This document shows, piece after piece, positions 7,627 to 14,151 of a DNA stretch of 14,151 nucleotides (the first letter of the stretch is position 1; every line of letters starts with the position of its first letter). Origin of the DNA: Desulfobulbaceae bacterium (GTDB taxonomy: Bacteria > Desulfobacterota > Desulfobulbia > Desulfobulbales > UBA5123); the NCBI GenBank assembly GCA_029865195.1, contig JAOUHH010000035.1, positions 1 through 14,151 of the forward strand, written 5' to 3'. A program made the translations under genes and the position numbers. Under the pieces are notes generated by a model. It was not told the origin of the DNA and made no database searches. It saw only the letters and a program-made list of their open reading frames with translations.

Positions 7627-9339
7627 TCAGTCTTGCACGCGGTAATCTTTGACGATATCCAGCAGCCGGCCCAGATGCGGGGCGAAGCGCTGCCAGCGGG
7701 CAACCGAGGTGGTGTAGATCGGCCGGCGCACCTGGGCCACGCTGGCGGTTTTGACCGGACGCCGGTTGTTGTAGAAGGCCAGGCAGGCGTCGTCCCACGG
7801 CAGGTCGAGGTGGGCGAGCATCCGCCTGGTCTGCCCCTCCACGTCGGCCACCATCTCCTCGTAGCGCACATCGAGGATCGCCCCCGCCGGCAGGAGTTCG
7901 TGCCAGTGGCCCATGAGTTGCGTATACCGTACATAATAACGGCCCAGGGTGTCCAGATCGTAGGCAAAGGCCATGGTGTCGTTGAAGAGTCTGGTGAAGC
8001 AGGAGAAGCAGGAGTCCATGGGGTCGCGCACGGCATGGATGATCCGTGCGCCGGGCAGCATCCGGCGGAGCAGGCCGATATAGAAAAAGTTGGCCGGCAT
8101 CTTGTCGGTGATGTATCGGGCTTCGGGTCGCAACCGCCAGACACGTTGCAGGTAGCGGTCGCCCATGGCCGCAAGCTCGGCATCCGTCAGTCGCGGCGCC
8201 CAGGCGGTGAAGGGTTGGCCCTTGATCGCCCCCGGCGCGGCGTGGATCACCTCGTGCAGGTCGATAAGCTCGCCGGCGCCGTATACGGAGGGGTGGCTGG
8301 CGAGAATATGTTCGATGAGGGTCGTGCCGGAGCGGGGCATGCCGACGATGAACACCGGCGTTTTGTCGGCCTGGCCGCAGGCGGCCGGGCTCGGCGTCTT
8401 GGCCAGAAAATCCCGGTCAAAAACCTCCTTGATTCGCGCGCAGATGGCCTCGGCCTGCGCCTCGTCGTAGGGCTGCAGGTCGTGCTGCAGCCGGTTGCCT
8501 TCGGCGTAGGCGGCAAAGGCCCGGTCGTAATCGCCCACATCCTCCCTGGCCTTGCCGAGGGCGAAGTTGTAGCGGACGCGGGCCGGGACCGGCAGGGGGA
8601 TGGCTTGCGTTGCCACGGTTTCCAGGGCGGCGAGATGTGGATCGCCGGGGGTGTAGTTCTTGAGCGAGGAGAGGTTGTAGTGCGCCTCGACAAAATCGGG
8701 CCGGGCGGCAATGGCGGCCTCGAAGGCGCGGCACGCCTCGGCAAGCCGCCCTTGCTCGCTGTAGATGGCGCCCAGGTTGTTCTGCGCTTCGGCATGGCCG
8801 GGAGCGATGGCGATGGCGCGGGCGTAGGCCTCCTCGGCCCCGGCCTTGTCGCCGAGCTTCTCCAAAGACGCGCCCAGGTTATTCCAGGAGAGGTTGTGAT
8901 CGGGGGTCAGCTCCAGGGCGCGGCGGTAACAGCGGCTCGCTTCTTCTTGCCTGCCGCTGTCGGTGTAGGCCAGGCCCAGGTTGTAGTGGGCGTCGCGGTC
9001 GTTGGGGGCGATAGTCGTTGCCTGTTCGCCGGCGGTGATCGCCTCGGCAAGGCGGCCCAGGCGGCGGCGGATTTCGCAGAGATTGCGGTGATAGAGGGCC
9101 ACGCCGTTGTCGATGGCAACGGCCTTGCCGATCAGGTCCGCGGCCAGGGGCAGCTTGCCGAACCGGCAGGCGAGGAGGCCCAGGGCGTGCCAAGCCGGGT
9201 GGAAATCGGGCGCGGCAACGAGCAGGCGCCGGTAGACGCCTTCGGCGGCCGCCGGGTTTCCGGCGGCAAGCAGGCGGTCCGCCTCGGTCATGGCCGCCAT
9301 TTCGGGCGGGCTCTGTTGCGTTGTCGTCGTCTTGTTCAT
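7627..9339 (-). CDS. TPR-repeat sulfotransferase, short paralogue
   Basis: A 570-residue paralogue of the next gene. Six contiguous 34-residue TPRs cover residues 16-219, with a partial unit after them and another at about 257-290 (YNFALGKAREDVGDY). The sulfotransferase domain (about 328-570) carries GMPRSGTT (333-340), Glu357 in GAGEL, VRDPMDSCFSCF with Arg438 and Ser446 for the 3'-phosphate, ITDKMPANF, and the shared QVRRPIYTTSVARW ending. The main difference from its neighbour is four fewer TPRs, which points to a gene duplication followed by change in the recognition array. It is first in a four-gene minus-strand run and diverges from the autotransporter at 9574. ATG at 9339 is chosen because the N-terminus then leads directly into the first TPR; its ribosome site is weak, and in-frame codons further up lack family-like sequence. 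Substrate unknown. Confidence 0.88.
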   Translation of the reverse strand: MNKTTTTQQSPPEMAAMTEADRLLAAGNPAAAEGVYRRLLVAAPDFHPAWHALGLLACRFGKLPLAADLIGKAVAIDNGVALYHRNLCEIRRRLGRLAEAITAGEQATTIAPNDRDAHYNLGLAYTDSGRQEEASRCYRRALELTPDHNLSWNNLGASLEKLGDKAGAEEAYARAIAIAPGHAEAQNNLGAIYSEQGRLAEACRAFEAAIAARPDFVEAHYNLSSLKNYTPGDPHLAALETVATQAIPLPVPARVRYNFALGKAREDVGDYDRAFAAYAEGNRLQHDLQPYDEAQAEAICARIKEVFDRDFLAKTPSPAACGQADKTPVFIVGMPRSGTTLIEHILASHPSVYGAGELIDLHEVIHAAPGAIKGQPFTAWAPRLTDAELAAMGDRYLQRVWRLRPEARYITDKMPANFFYIGLLRRMLPGARIIHAVRDPMDSCFSCFTRLFNDTMAFAYDLDTLGRYYVRYTQLMGHWHELLPAGAILDVRYEEMVADVEGQTRRMLAHLDLPWDDACLAFYNNRRPVKTASVAQVRRPIYTTSVARWQRFAPHLGRLLDIVKDYRVQD

Positions 9340-9573
9340 GCGCCACCATCTGCGGGGTTGCGGAAAGATGAAAACGGGGCCGCGAATCGACCCATGATAC
9401 GCAAAGAAAGGGGTTTTGTCGCCACCGTTTTCGGGCCTTGAAAAATTATGATTTGGGCAATTGATTTCTATGGCGGTGCCGACCGTCGGCGTGTTAGCGT
9501 TTTTCAACTCTGTTAAGAGGTGCAACTTATTTCTTGCAGGATTGTCGTCAATTCAATTTTGTAGGAGCCCCCC
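9340..9573. other. Divergent intergenic region between sulfotransferase and autotransporter
   Basis: These 234 bp are more AT-rich than the flanking genes and must hold both divergent promoters. No well-spaced pair of -35 and -10 boxes stands out in either direction: TTGAAA at 9438-9443 has only a poor -10, and no sigma54 GG/GC arrangement fits. An inverted pair GAAAACGG (9370-9377) and CCGTTTTC (9425-9432) could form a long-range stem in the sulfotransferase leader. TAGGAG at 9562-9567 is a good ribosome site for the autotransporter, 6 nt before its ATG. Confidence 0.5.
9478..9490. promoter_or_regulatory. 13-bp palindrome, candidate operator
   Basis: GCCGAC-C-GTCGGC is a perfect odd palindrome roughly midway in the divergent region, 83 bp before the autotransporter start. 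It is the sort of symmetric site a dimeric regulator could bind to control both directions, but no regulator gene is present in the window. Confidence 0.3.
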
Positions 9574-12500
9574 ATGGCAAAACGCTACCACCGCCGCAAA
9601 CTCCACCAACTCATCGCCGCCGCCTGCCTCTCCGCCACCGCTGTCCCCCCGTTGCTGGTCAGCCCGGCAATGGCGGTGACAACCACCATTACCGCCGTGG
9701 CCCCCGGCCCATACTATCTTATAGGTGAAGAGAGCCTCGTCGTCACCAGTTCCGGTAATATTACCGGCGGGACTATCGGGGTCAATGTCACCAATACTGT
9801 TGTTGCCGGGAGCATCACCAACAGCGGCCAGATCCACGGCACCAATTACGGCATCCTCGGCGGTGGCAGCATCGGTAGTATCACCAACAACGCGGACGCA
9901 ACCATTTCTGCCTCCGCGAGTGCAGCCATCGCTATCGTCGGCGGTGCGATGAGCGGCGATATCAGCAACTCCGGGACCATTGATGGCTCCACCGGCATCC
10001 TTGTCACCAGCAGCACCATCGCCGGGAGTATCCAGAACGCGGCGGGCGGCTTCATCACCGGCAATCAGACCGGTATCCTGGTGGGCAACAGCAGCATCGT
10101 TGCCGGCGGGATCAGCAATAACGGCACCATCACCGGCGGCCAGCGGGGTATCAATATCTATAACAGCGTGATCGGCGAAGTCAGCGAGTCCGGCAACGTC
10201 ATCGCCGATATCGTCAATTTGGCCGGCCGCACCATTAGGGGTACGTCTTCGGCCGGCATCTACCTGCAGAGCAGTACCGTTACCGGCGCTATCAAGAACA
10301 GCGGCAATATCCTCGGCCAATACTACGGCCTCTATATCGGTAGCGGCAGCACCATCGGCTCCATCACCAACACGGGCGGCACCATCCAGGGCTCCAGTTC
10401 GGCCGGCATCTATCTGGCCGACAGCGAGGTTACGGGCGATATCAGCAACTCCGGGACCATTCAGGGCGACACCGGCATTGTTGTTGTCAGCGGCAGCACC
10501 ATTGCCGGGAGCATCCTGAACGCGGCGGGCGGCTCCATCACCGGCAATCAGACCGGTATCCTGGTGGGCAACAGCAGCATCGTTGCCGGCGGGATCAGCA
10601 ATAACGGCACCATCACCGGCGGCCAGCGGGGTCTCAATATCTTCAACAGCGTGATCGGCGAAGTCAGCGAGTCCGGCAACGTCATCGCCGATATCGTCAA
10701 CATGACCGGCCGGACCATTGAGGGCAACAGCTCGGCCGGCATCTATCTGCAGAGCAGTACCGTTACCGGCGCCATCAAGAACAGCGGCAATATCCTCGGC
10801 GCATACTACGGCCTCTATCTCGGCAACAGCAGTACCGTTGGCTCCATCAGCAACTATGCGGGCGCTTCTATCTTGGCAACCAGTTCCGGGTCAGGCGGCA
10901 TCTACCTTTCCGAAAGTGAGGTGACGGGACTTATCACCAACGCCGGTACCATCTCGGGCCCTGCCGGCATCTATGCGGTCAGCAGCACCCTTGGCGGAAT
11001 CACCAACAATGTCGGGGGGCAGATCAACGGCACGGGTTCGGCGGGCATCATGATCTCCCAAAGCGAGATCACGGGCGGTATCAGCAACTCCGGCACCATC
11101 ACCGGTGCGAACACGGGTATTGCCGTTCAGGGCAGCAGCATCCTCGCCGGCGGTATCAGCAACTCCGGCACCATCACCGGCGGCGACTACGCCATCTTTG
11201 TCAGCAGTCCCTGGGAGTCATTCACCATCACCAACACCGGCCTGCTGGACGGGGCGGTGGAACTTGCTGGCACGGTGGAACTTGTTCCGAGCACCCTGAA
11301 CCTCAACGGCACGGCCGGTCGCATCACCGGCGCGGTGACCGGCGGCGAGTTCGCCACGGTGAACGTGAACGGCACCTTCACCACCGAGAACACCTTTAAC
11401 GTCGGCGCCTTCAACATCAACAGCGGCGGGGTCTTCAATATGGCCCACGGCGTCACCGCCGCCAGCGCGGTAACCAACGCCGGCATCCTGTCGGTGGCGG
11501 CCGGGACTACCGCCACCATCACCGGCAACTACACCCAGAGCACGGCCGGCGTGTTCCGGACCGGCGCCGCAAGCCTCACCAACTACGGCAAGCTGGTGGT
11601 AGCCGGCATTGCCGACCTTTCCGCCAGCAACAAGATCGACGTCAATGTCAGCTCCGGCAACACCCTGGCCAACGGCGACGTGCTGACCGGTGTGCTTACC
11701 GCCGACACCCTCACCGCCGGCACGCTCACCGTCACCGATAACAGCGCCATGTGGAATTTCACCGGCGCGGTCAACGGCAACCAGATCGACCTGACCACGG
11801 TGCAGGGGCTGACCTTTGCCGAGGCGGTGCGCGGCGGCACGGTGTCGCCGGCCGCGAGCGGGGTTGCCACCGCCCTTGACGCCATTCAAACCGCCGGCAC
11901 CTCCGGTGACATGCAGACGGTGCTGGACGCCTTCGGCGCACTCGGCACCAGCGAAGAGGTCGCCGCCGCCGTAAGCCAGCTCATGCCCGGATTGGCCGGT
12001 GGCGGCGCCCAGGTGGCGCTTGGCCTTGCCGGTGGCGGCGGGGCCAAGGTGGTGCATGGGCAGATGGGCGGCCGGAACGGGCTTTCCTCGGGCGCCCCGC
12101 TCTTCAAGGACCGGGTGGTCTGGGCACAGCCCTTCTATTCCTGGACCGATCAGAACGAGCGCAAGGGGGTGGTCGGCTATACCGCCGACAGCTATGGTCT
12201 GGCCATGGGGGCGGATGGCCAGGTGAACCCGCAGTGGCGATTGGGTGCGGCCCTCTCCTTTGCCAAGGGGGATGTCGATGGCGACTCCCCGGTCACCCGC
12301 AACAATCTCAAGATCGACACCTATCAGGTCAGCCTGTATGCGACGGACCGGCTTTCCGACGCCACCAGCCTGAATCTGCAGGCCGGTTTCGGCATCAACG
12401 ACAACGAATCCACCCGCCATATCCAGTTCGGCGGCCTGGACCGGATCGCCAGCGGCGATTATACGAGTTGGCATACCATGCTTGACGGGGAGCTCGAACA

Positions 12501-12939
12501 CCGCTACCGGCTGAACGAAAAAACCACCTTGGCCTCGACCCTGCGCGCCCAGTACAGCTATGTGAGCGTGGAGGACTATACCGAAACCGGGGCCGGGGCG
12601 ATCAACCTGCACATGGACAAGAACAACGAGGATTCCCTGATTCTTTCCATGGGCGGGAAGCTGGGGTATGCCCTCAACGACCGGATGAAGCTGACCGGGC
12701 ATCTGGGCGCCGGCTATGACCTGATGGCCAGCCAGGCGTCGGTGACCTCCACCTTTACCGGCGGCGGTCCGGCCTTTGTCACCCAGGGGCTTGATCCCTC
12801 GCCGCTGGTGCTGACAGGCGGGATCGGGCTTGAGATCCTGAATGCCAACGGCATCACGGTCACTGCCAAGTACGACGTCGACGGCCGCGAGGATTATCTC
12901 AACCAGACCGCCACCATCAACTTCCGGATGCCGTTTTAA
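9574..12939 (+). CDS. Type Va autotransporter with repetitive beta-helix passenger
   Basis: A 1121-residue secreted surface protein. Residues 1-34 form a Sec signal (MAKRYHRRK, hydrophobic core, AMA cleavage motif). Residues 35 to about 560 are Gly/Ser/Asn/Thr-rich beta-helix coils built on patterns like ISNSGTITG and SAGIYLQSSTVTG, including a near-perfect tandem duplication of 160 residues (129-288 and 289-449). Residues about 560-760 resemble the less repetitive end of such passengers, and a short Ala-rich linker (about 770-820) leads to the beta-barrel at about 849-1121. The barrel begins VWAQPFYSW and ends in INFRMPF with terminal Phe, as outer-membrane barrels do. The mature protein contains no Cys, as is usual for autotransporters. 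No protease triad or other enzyme motif was recognised in the passenger, so adhesion or surface-layer roles are guesses. It is a single gene followed by strong terminators. Confidence 0.93.
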   Translation: MAKRYHRRKLHQLIAAACLSATAVPPLLVSPAMAVTTTITAVAPGPYYLIGEESLVVTSSGNITGGTIGVNVTNTVVAGSITNSGQIHGTNYGILGGGSIGSITNNADATISASASAAIAIVGGAMSGDISNSGTIDGSTGILVTSSTIAGSIQNAAGGFITGNQTGILVGNSSIVAGGISNNGTITGGQRGINIYNSVIGEVSESGNVIADIVNLAGRTIRGTSSAGIYLQSSTVTGAIKNSGNILGQYYGLYIGSGSTIGSITNTGGTIQGSSSAGIYLADSEVTGDISNSGTIQGDTGIVVVSGSTIAGSILNAAGGSITGNQTGILVGNSSIVAGGISNNGTITGGQRGLNIFNSVIGEVSESGNVIADIVNMTGRTIEGNSSAGIYLQSSTVTGAIKNSGNILGAYYGLYLGNSSTVGSISNYAGASILATSSGSGGIYLSESEVTGLITNAGTISGPAGIYAVSSTLGGITNNVGGQINGTGSAGIMISQSEITGGISNSGTITGANTGIAVQGSSILAGGISNSGTITGGDYAIFVSSPWESFTITNTGLLDGAVELAGTVELVPSTLNLNGTAGRITGAVTGGEFATVNVNGTFTTENTFNVGAFNINSGGVFNMAHGVTAASAVTNAGILSVAAGTTATITGNYTQSTAGVFRTGAASLTNYGKLVVAGIADLSASNKIDVNVSSGNTLANGDVLTGVLTADTLTAGTLTVTDNSAMWNFTGAVNGNQIDLTTVQGLTFAEAVRGGTVSPAASGVATALDAIQTAGTSGDMQTVLDAFGALGTSEEVAAAVSQLMPGLAGGGAQVALGLAGGGGAKVVHGQMGGRNGLSSGAPLFKDRVVWAQPFYSWTDQNERKGVVGYTADSYGLAMGADGQVNPQWRLGAALSFAKGDVDGDSPVTRNNLKIDTYQVSLYATDRLSDATSLNLQAGFGINDNESTRHIQFGGLDRIASGDYTSWHTMLDGELEHRYRLNEKTTLASTLRAQYSYVSVEDYTETGAGAINLHMDKNNEDSLILSMGGKLGYALNDRMKLTGHLGAGYDLMASQASVTSTFTGGGPAFVTQGLDPSPLVLTGGIGLEILNANGITVTAKYDVDGREDYLNQTATINFRMPF
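9958..10437 (+). repeat. Passenger repeat unit, copy 1
   Basis: Encodes residues 129-288 of the autotransporter, starting DISNSGTIDG. It is nearly the same as the following unit. The segment 10053-10149 (97 bp) is identical, third codon positions included, to 10536-10632, and long identical runs continue to the end. Confidence 0.9.
10438..10920 (+). repeat. Passenger repeat unit, copy 2
   Basis: Encodes residues 289-449, starting DISNSGTIQG, one codon longer than copy 1 because of an inserted codon near its beginning. A weaker, diverged continuation follows. A shorter 32-bp direct repeat is found at 11074-11105 and 11149-11180 with a 75-bp (25-residue) period, matching about one beta-helix coil. 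Confidence 0.88.
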
Positions 12940-12951
12940 GTGACCGGCATC

Positions 12952-12975
12952 GGGCGGCGGGACCTCCTGCCGCCC
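12952..12975 (+). terminator. Hairpin after the autotransporter
   Basis: GGGCGGC (12952-12958) pairs with GCCGCCC (12969-12975) across a 10-nt loop, 12 bp after the stop. It is followed by AAAAG rather than a T tract, so on its own it is probably a 3' stabilising or pausing hairpin ahead of the true terminator. Confidence 0.5.
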
Positions 12976-12991
12976 AAAAGATGGAATGAAC

Positions 12992-13028
12992 AAAAAAAGG
13001 AGCCGGGAATTCCCGGCTCCTTTTTTTT
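12992..13028. terminator. Bidirectional intrinsic terminator between autotransporter and mgtC
   Basis: The 22 bp at 12999-13020 are a perfect palindrome: GGAGCCGGG and CCCGGCTCC around AATT. An A7 tract precedes it and a T8 tract follows it. Read on either strand it gives a 9-bp GC-rich stem, 4-nt loop and U tract, so it should stop the autotransporter transcript on the plus strand and mgtC on the minus strand. Confidence 0.93.
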
Positions 13029-13067
13029 ATTGCGCGCACTGCGAGGCTTGATCAGAATTGAGGCCTG

Positions 13068-13559
13068 TTACTCCTCGCCCTCATCACTGTCACCCCGGTG
13101 ATAACGGGCATGCACGCCCTGGCGCAGCTTGCGGAAGCTTGCCTCCAGCAGCTCCACCCCGATCAAGACCCCCACCGTCATCATGGTCAGGGTAGCGGCC
13201 ATGACCAGATAACCCAGGCCGATGGCGGAGCCGATGGCGGCCAGCATCCAGATGATCGCCGCCGAGGTCACCCCCTTTACCGCCCCCTCCTTGCCCATGA
13301 TCACACCAGCGCCGATGAAGCCGATACCAGTGACCACCTGCCCCAGCACCCGGGAAGGATCGTAGGCGGCATTGCCGATATTGAGGGCCACCGACAGGCT
13401 GATAAAGGTCTGGGTGCCCAGGCAGATGAGGATGCTGGTGCGGATGCCGGCGGGTTTGCCGCGCAGTTGCCGCTCAAGGCCGATGATACCGCCGCAGAGG
13501 ATGGTAAGGCCGATGTGCAGCCAGAAGGGAAATCCCAAAGGGTTGGTGAGTTCTTGCAT
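13068..13559 (-). CDS. MgtC/SapB-family inner-membrane protein, short form
   Basis: A 163-residue hydrophobic protein with about four to five membrane segments. Family signatures visible: GLERQLRGKPAGIRT (27-41), DPSRVLGQVVTGIGFIGAGV (67-86) and VKGVTSAAIIWMLAAIG (94-110). Salmonella MgtC (about 230 residues) has an extra soluble C-terminal domain; this protein ends in a short charged tail (residues about 140-163) and lacks it, as do many SapB-like members. MgtC is linked to low-magnesium growth and inhibition of ATP synthase in pathogens; the role in an environmental bacterium is not established. The ATG at 13559 follows a purine-rich AAAGAGA site. It is monocistronic, convergent with the autotransporter and sharing its terminator, and divergent from clpB. 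Confidence 0.9.
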   Translation of the reverse strand: MQELTNPLGFPFWLHIGLTILCGGIIGLERQLRGKPAGIRTSILICLGTQTFISLSVALNIGNAAYDPSRVLGQVVTGIGFIGAGVIMGKEGAVKGVTSAAIIWMLAAIGSAIGLGYLVMAATLTMMTVGVLIGVELLEASFRKLRQGVHARYHRGDSDEGEE

Positions 13560-13644
13560 GTAATTCTCTTTAGTGATTTGTAGCCGCCCTACGGGCAGCG
13601 CCGTGCCAACCCTTGGGCTTCATGGGGTGAAGGGCCTGTTCGTC

Positions 13645-13675
13645 AGTATAAATAATTTGATGATTTTGGCATCAA
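13645..13675 (-). promoter_or_regulatory. Weak candidate promoter for mgtC
   Basis: On the minus strand TATACT (13645-13650) is a good -10 box. The best -35, TTGATG (13670-13675), is 19 bp away, longer than ideal, and lies within one arm of the inverted repeat at 13655-13677. The implied leader is about 80 nt. Confidence 0.3.
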
Positions 13676-13677
13676 AT
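13655..13677. promoter_or_regulatory. Inverted repeat in the mgtC-clpB region, possible operator
   Basis: ATTTGATG (13655-13662) and CATCAAAT (13670-13677) are perfect 8-bp arms separated by 7 bp. The site lies between the -10 and -35 of the candidate mgtC promoter and just before a candidate upstream clpB promoter, a natural place for a repressor. No T tract or strong stem suggests a terminator. Confidence 0.4.
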
Positions 13678-13696
13678 GTTTCAGGGAAATTATTGT
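13667..13696 (+). promoter_or_regulatory. Alternative upstream clpB promoter
   Basis: TTGGCA (13667-13672, five of six consensus) and TATTGT (13691-13696, four of six) with an 18-bp spacer. It could give a second, longer clpB transcript. Confidence 0.3.
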
Positions 13697-13722
13697 TATG
13701 GCGGCGGGAGCATGCGGTCGGC

Positions 13723-13751
13723 TTGACACGGGGGGGCGGCGCGCTTACCGT
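13723..13751 (+). promoter_or_regulatory. Probable clpB promoter
   Basis: A perfect TTGACA at 13723-13728 is followed after 17 bp by TACCGT (13746-13751), a weak -10 with T, A and final T matching. The -35 reads CTTGACA, similar to the CTTGA core of heat-shock sigma32 promoters, which would suit clpB; the sigma32-type CCCCAT -10 is not seen. No CIRCE element is present. The start of transcription would be near 13758. Confidence 0.45.
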
Positions 13752-13797
13752 TTGGGTCAAGTCGGCATCTGCCGGCTCTTTCGATGAACGTCCTCGC

Positions 13798-13803
13798 GGA
13801 GGT
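13798..13803 (+). promoter_or_regulatory. Ribosome binding site of clpB
   Basis: GGAGGT, nine bases before ATG at 13813. It supports this start for the clpB fragment. Confidence 0.7.
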
Positions 13804-13812
13804 GAGCAGCAC

Positions 13813-14151
13813 ATGCAATTCGACAAGTTGACCATGAAATCCCAAGAGGTCATCCAGGAGGCGCAGCGGCTGGCCGAGACCAGCGGTCACCAGGAGATCC
13901 AGGGCGAGCACCTTTTGCACGCGCTCCTGGCCCAGAGCGACGGGGTGGTGGTGCCTGTACTGCAGCGGCTCGGCGTCCAGCCCGGTCTGCTCCTCGCCGA
14001 AACCGACAAGCTGCTGACCAAGGTGCCCAAGGTGAGCGGCTCCGGCTTCAATCAGGTCTATCTCTCGCTCAAGCTCAAGAACGTTTTGGACCACGCCTTC
14101 AAGCTGGCCGGCGAGATGCGCGACGAGTACGTCAGTCAGGAGCATCTCTTC
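13813..14151 (+). CDS. clpB: ClpB disaggregase, N-terminal fragment (gene continues beyond window)
   Basis: The first 113 residues are visible in an open frame reaching the right edge. ClpB is a hexameric AAA+ chaperone that, with DnaK, pulls proteins out of aggregates after heat stress. The visible part is the Clp N-terminal domain with its two-repeat helical pattern: MQFDKLTMKSQEVIQEAQRL at the start, HQEIQGEHLLHALLAQ for the first repeat and LKNVLDHAFKLAGEMRDEYV for the second. The MQFDKLT beginning is the standard ClpB N-terminus, which favours ClpB over ClpA or ClpC. It has a strong GGAGGT ribosome site. The ATPase domains are outside the window. Confidence 0.93.
   Translation, partial: MQFDKLTMKSQEVIQEAQRLAETSGHQEIQGEHLLHALLAQSDGVVVPVLQRLGVQPGLLLAETDKLLTKVPKVSGSGFNQVYLSLKLKNVLDHAFKLAGEMRDEYVSQEHLF

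Noticed and set aside
7607..7798. N-terminal extension of the long sulfotransferase to an ATG at 7798 (and a similar one for the hydrolase to 5633)
   Set aside because: Both extensions overlap the conserved C-terminal coding region of the upstream paralogue in another frame. Their resemblance to each other only reflects paralogous DNA. The later starts lead directly into the TPR array or lipoprotein signal.
7633..9441. A 602-codon open frame on the plus strand opposite the short sulfotransferase
   Set aside because: It is fully antisense to a gene with clear TPR and sulfotransferase motifs. It shows no domain of its own and is a product of high GC third positions.
9958..11180. CRISPR-like or satellite repeat array
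   Set aside because: The repeats are in frame, encode beta-helix coils, and lack the short uniform repeat and unique spacer pattern of CRISPR.
11218..12993. A 591-codon open frame on the minus strand opposite the autotransporter
   Set aside because: It mirrors the autotransporter coding pattern, with low-complexity Gly/Ala/His composition, and it starts and ends without context.
13561..13812. CIRCE or riboswitch-like leader before clpB or mgtC
   Set aside because: No TTAGCACTC inverted repeat is present, and no known riboswitch fold could be recognised; only short stems such as GCCC-TAC-GGGC near 13588 are seen.
13620..13853. A 77-codon minus-strand open frame across the clpB start
   Set aside because: It overlaps the clpB ribosome site and start, has no ribosome site of its own and no recognisable sequence.

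Overview
This is a GC-rich window with compact, mostly minus-strand genes. An archaeal-type three-piece glutamate synthase, TPR-sulfotransferases, a type V autotransporter, MgtC and ClpB together suggest a Gram-negative anaerobe of the Desulfobacterota (Desulfobulbales-like). That placement comes from gene content only; there is no rRNA or other decisive marker here.

Layout. Positions 1-3634 (minus strand) hold a split glutamate synthase read gltB1 (glutaminase domain), gltB2 (two [4Fe-4S] clusters plus FMN synthase domain), gltB3 (GXGXG beta-helix domain, running off the left edge). gltB1 and gltB2 overlap by 43 bp, gltB3 follows after 24 bp, and a good sigma70-like promoter sits at 3782-3810. 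Positions 3868-9339 (minus strand) hold a second run of four genes: two paralogous TPR-sulfotransferases (7627-9339, then 5462-7606), an alpha/beta-hydrolase-type lipoprotein joined by a 4-bp ATGA overlap, and aat, the N-degron leucyl/phenylalanyl-tRNA-protein transferase.

A 234-bp divergent intergenic region separates that run from a 1121-residue autotransporter (9574-12939, plus strand). Its beta-helical passenger contains a near-perfect internal duplication of about 160 residues. It ends at two hairpins. The second, a perfect palindrome flanked by A and T tracts, should terminate transcription from both sides, because mgtC (13068-13559, minus strand) converges on it. The window closes with the 5' end of clpB (13813 onward, plus strand), divergent from mgtC across a 253-bp region with candidate promoters and an inverted repeat.

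How the genes may work together. The glutamate synthase genes clearly form one enzyme. The most intriguing association is the pair of cytosolic TPR-sulfotransferases plus the lipoprotein hydrolase next to, and divergent from, the repetitive autotransporter. It could be a surface-protein or surface-glycan modification module, but this rests on position and family knowledge, not on direct evidence. No RNA genes, CRISPR arrays, insertion sequences or phage genes were seen.
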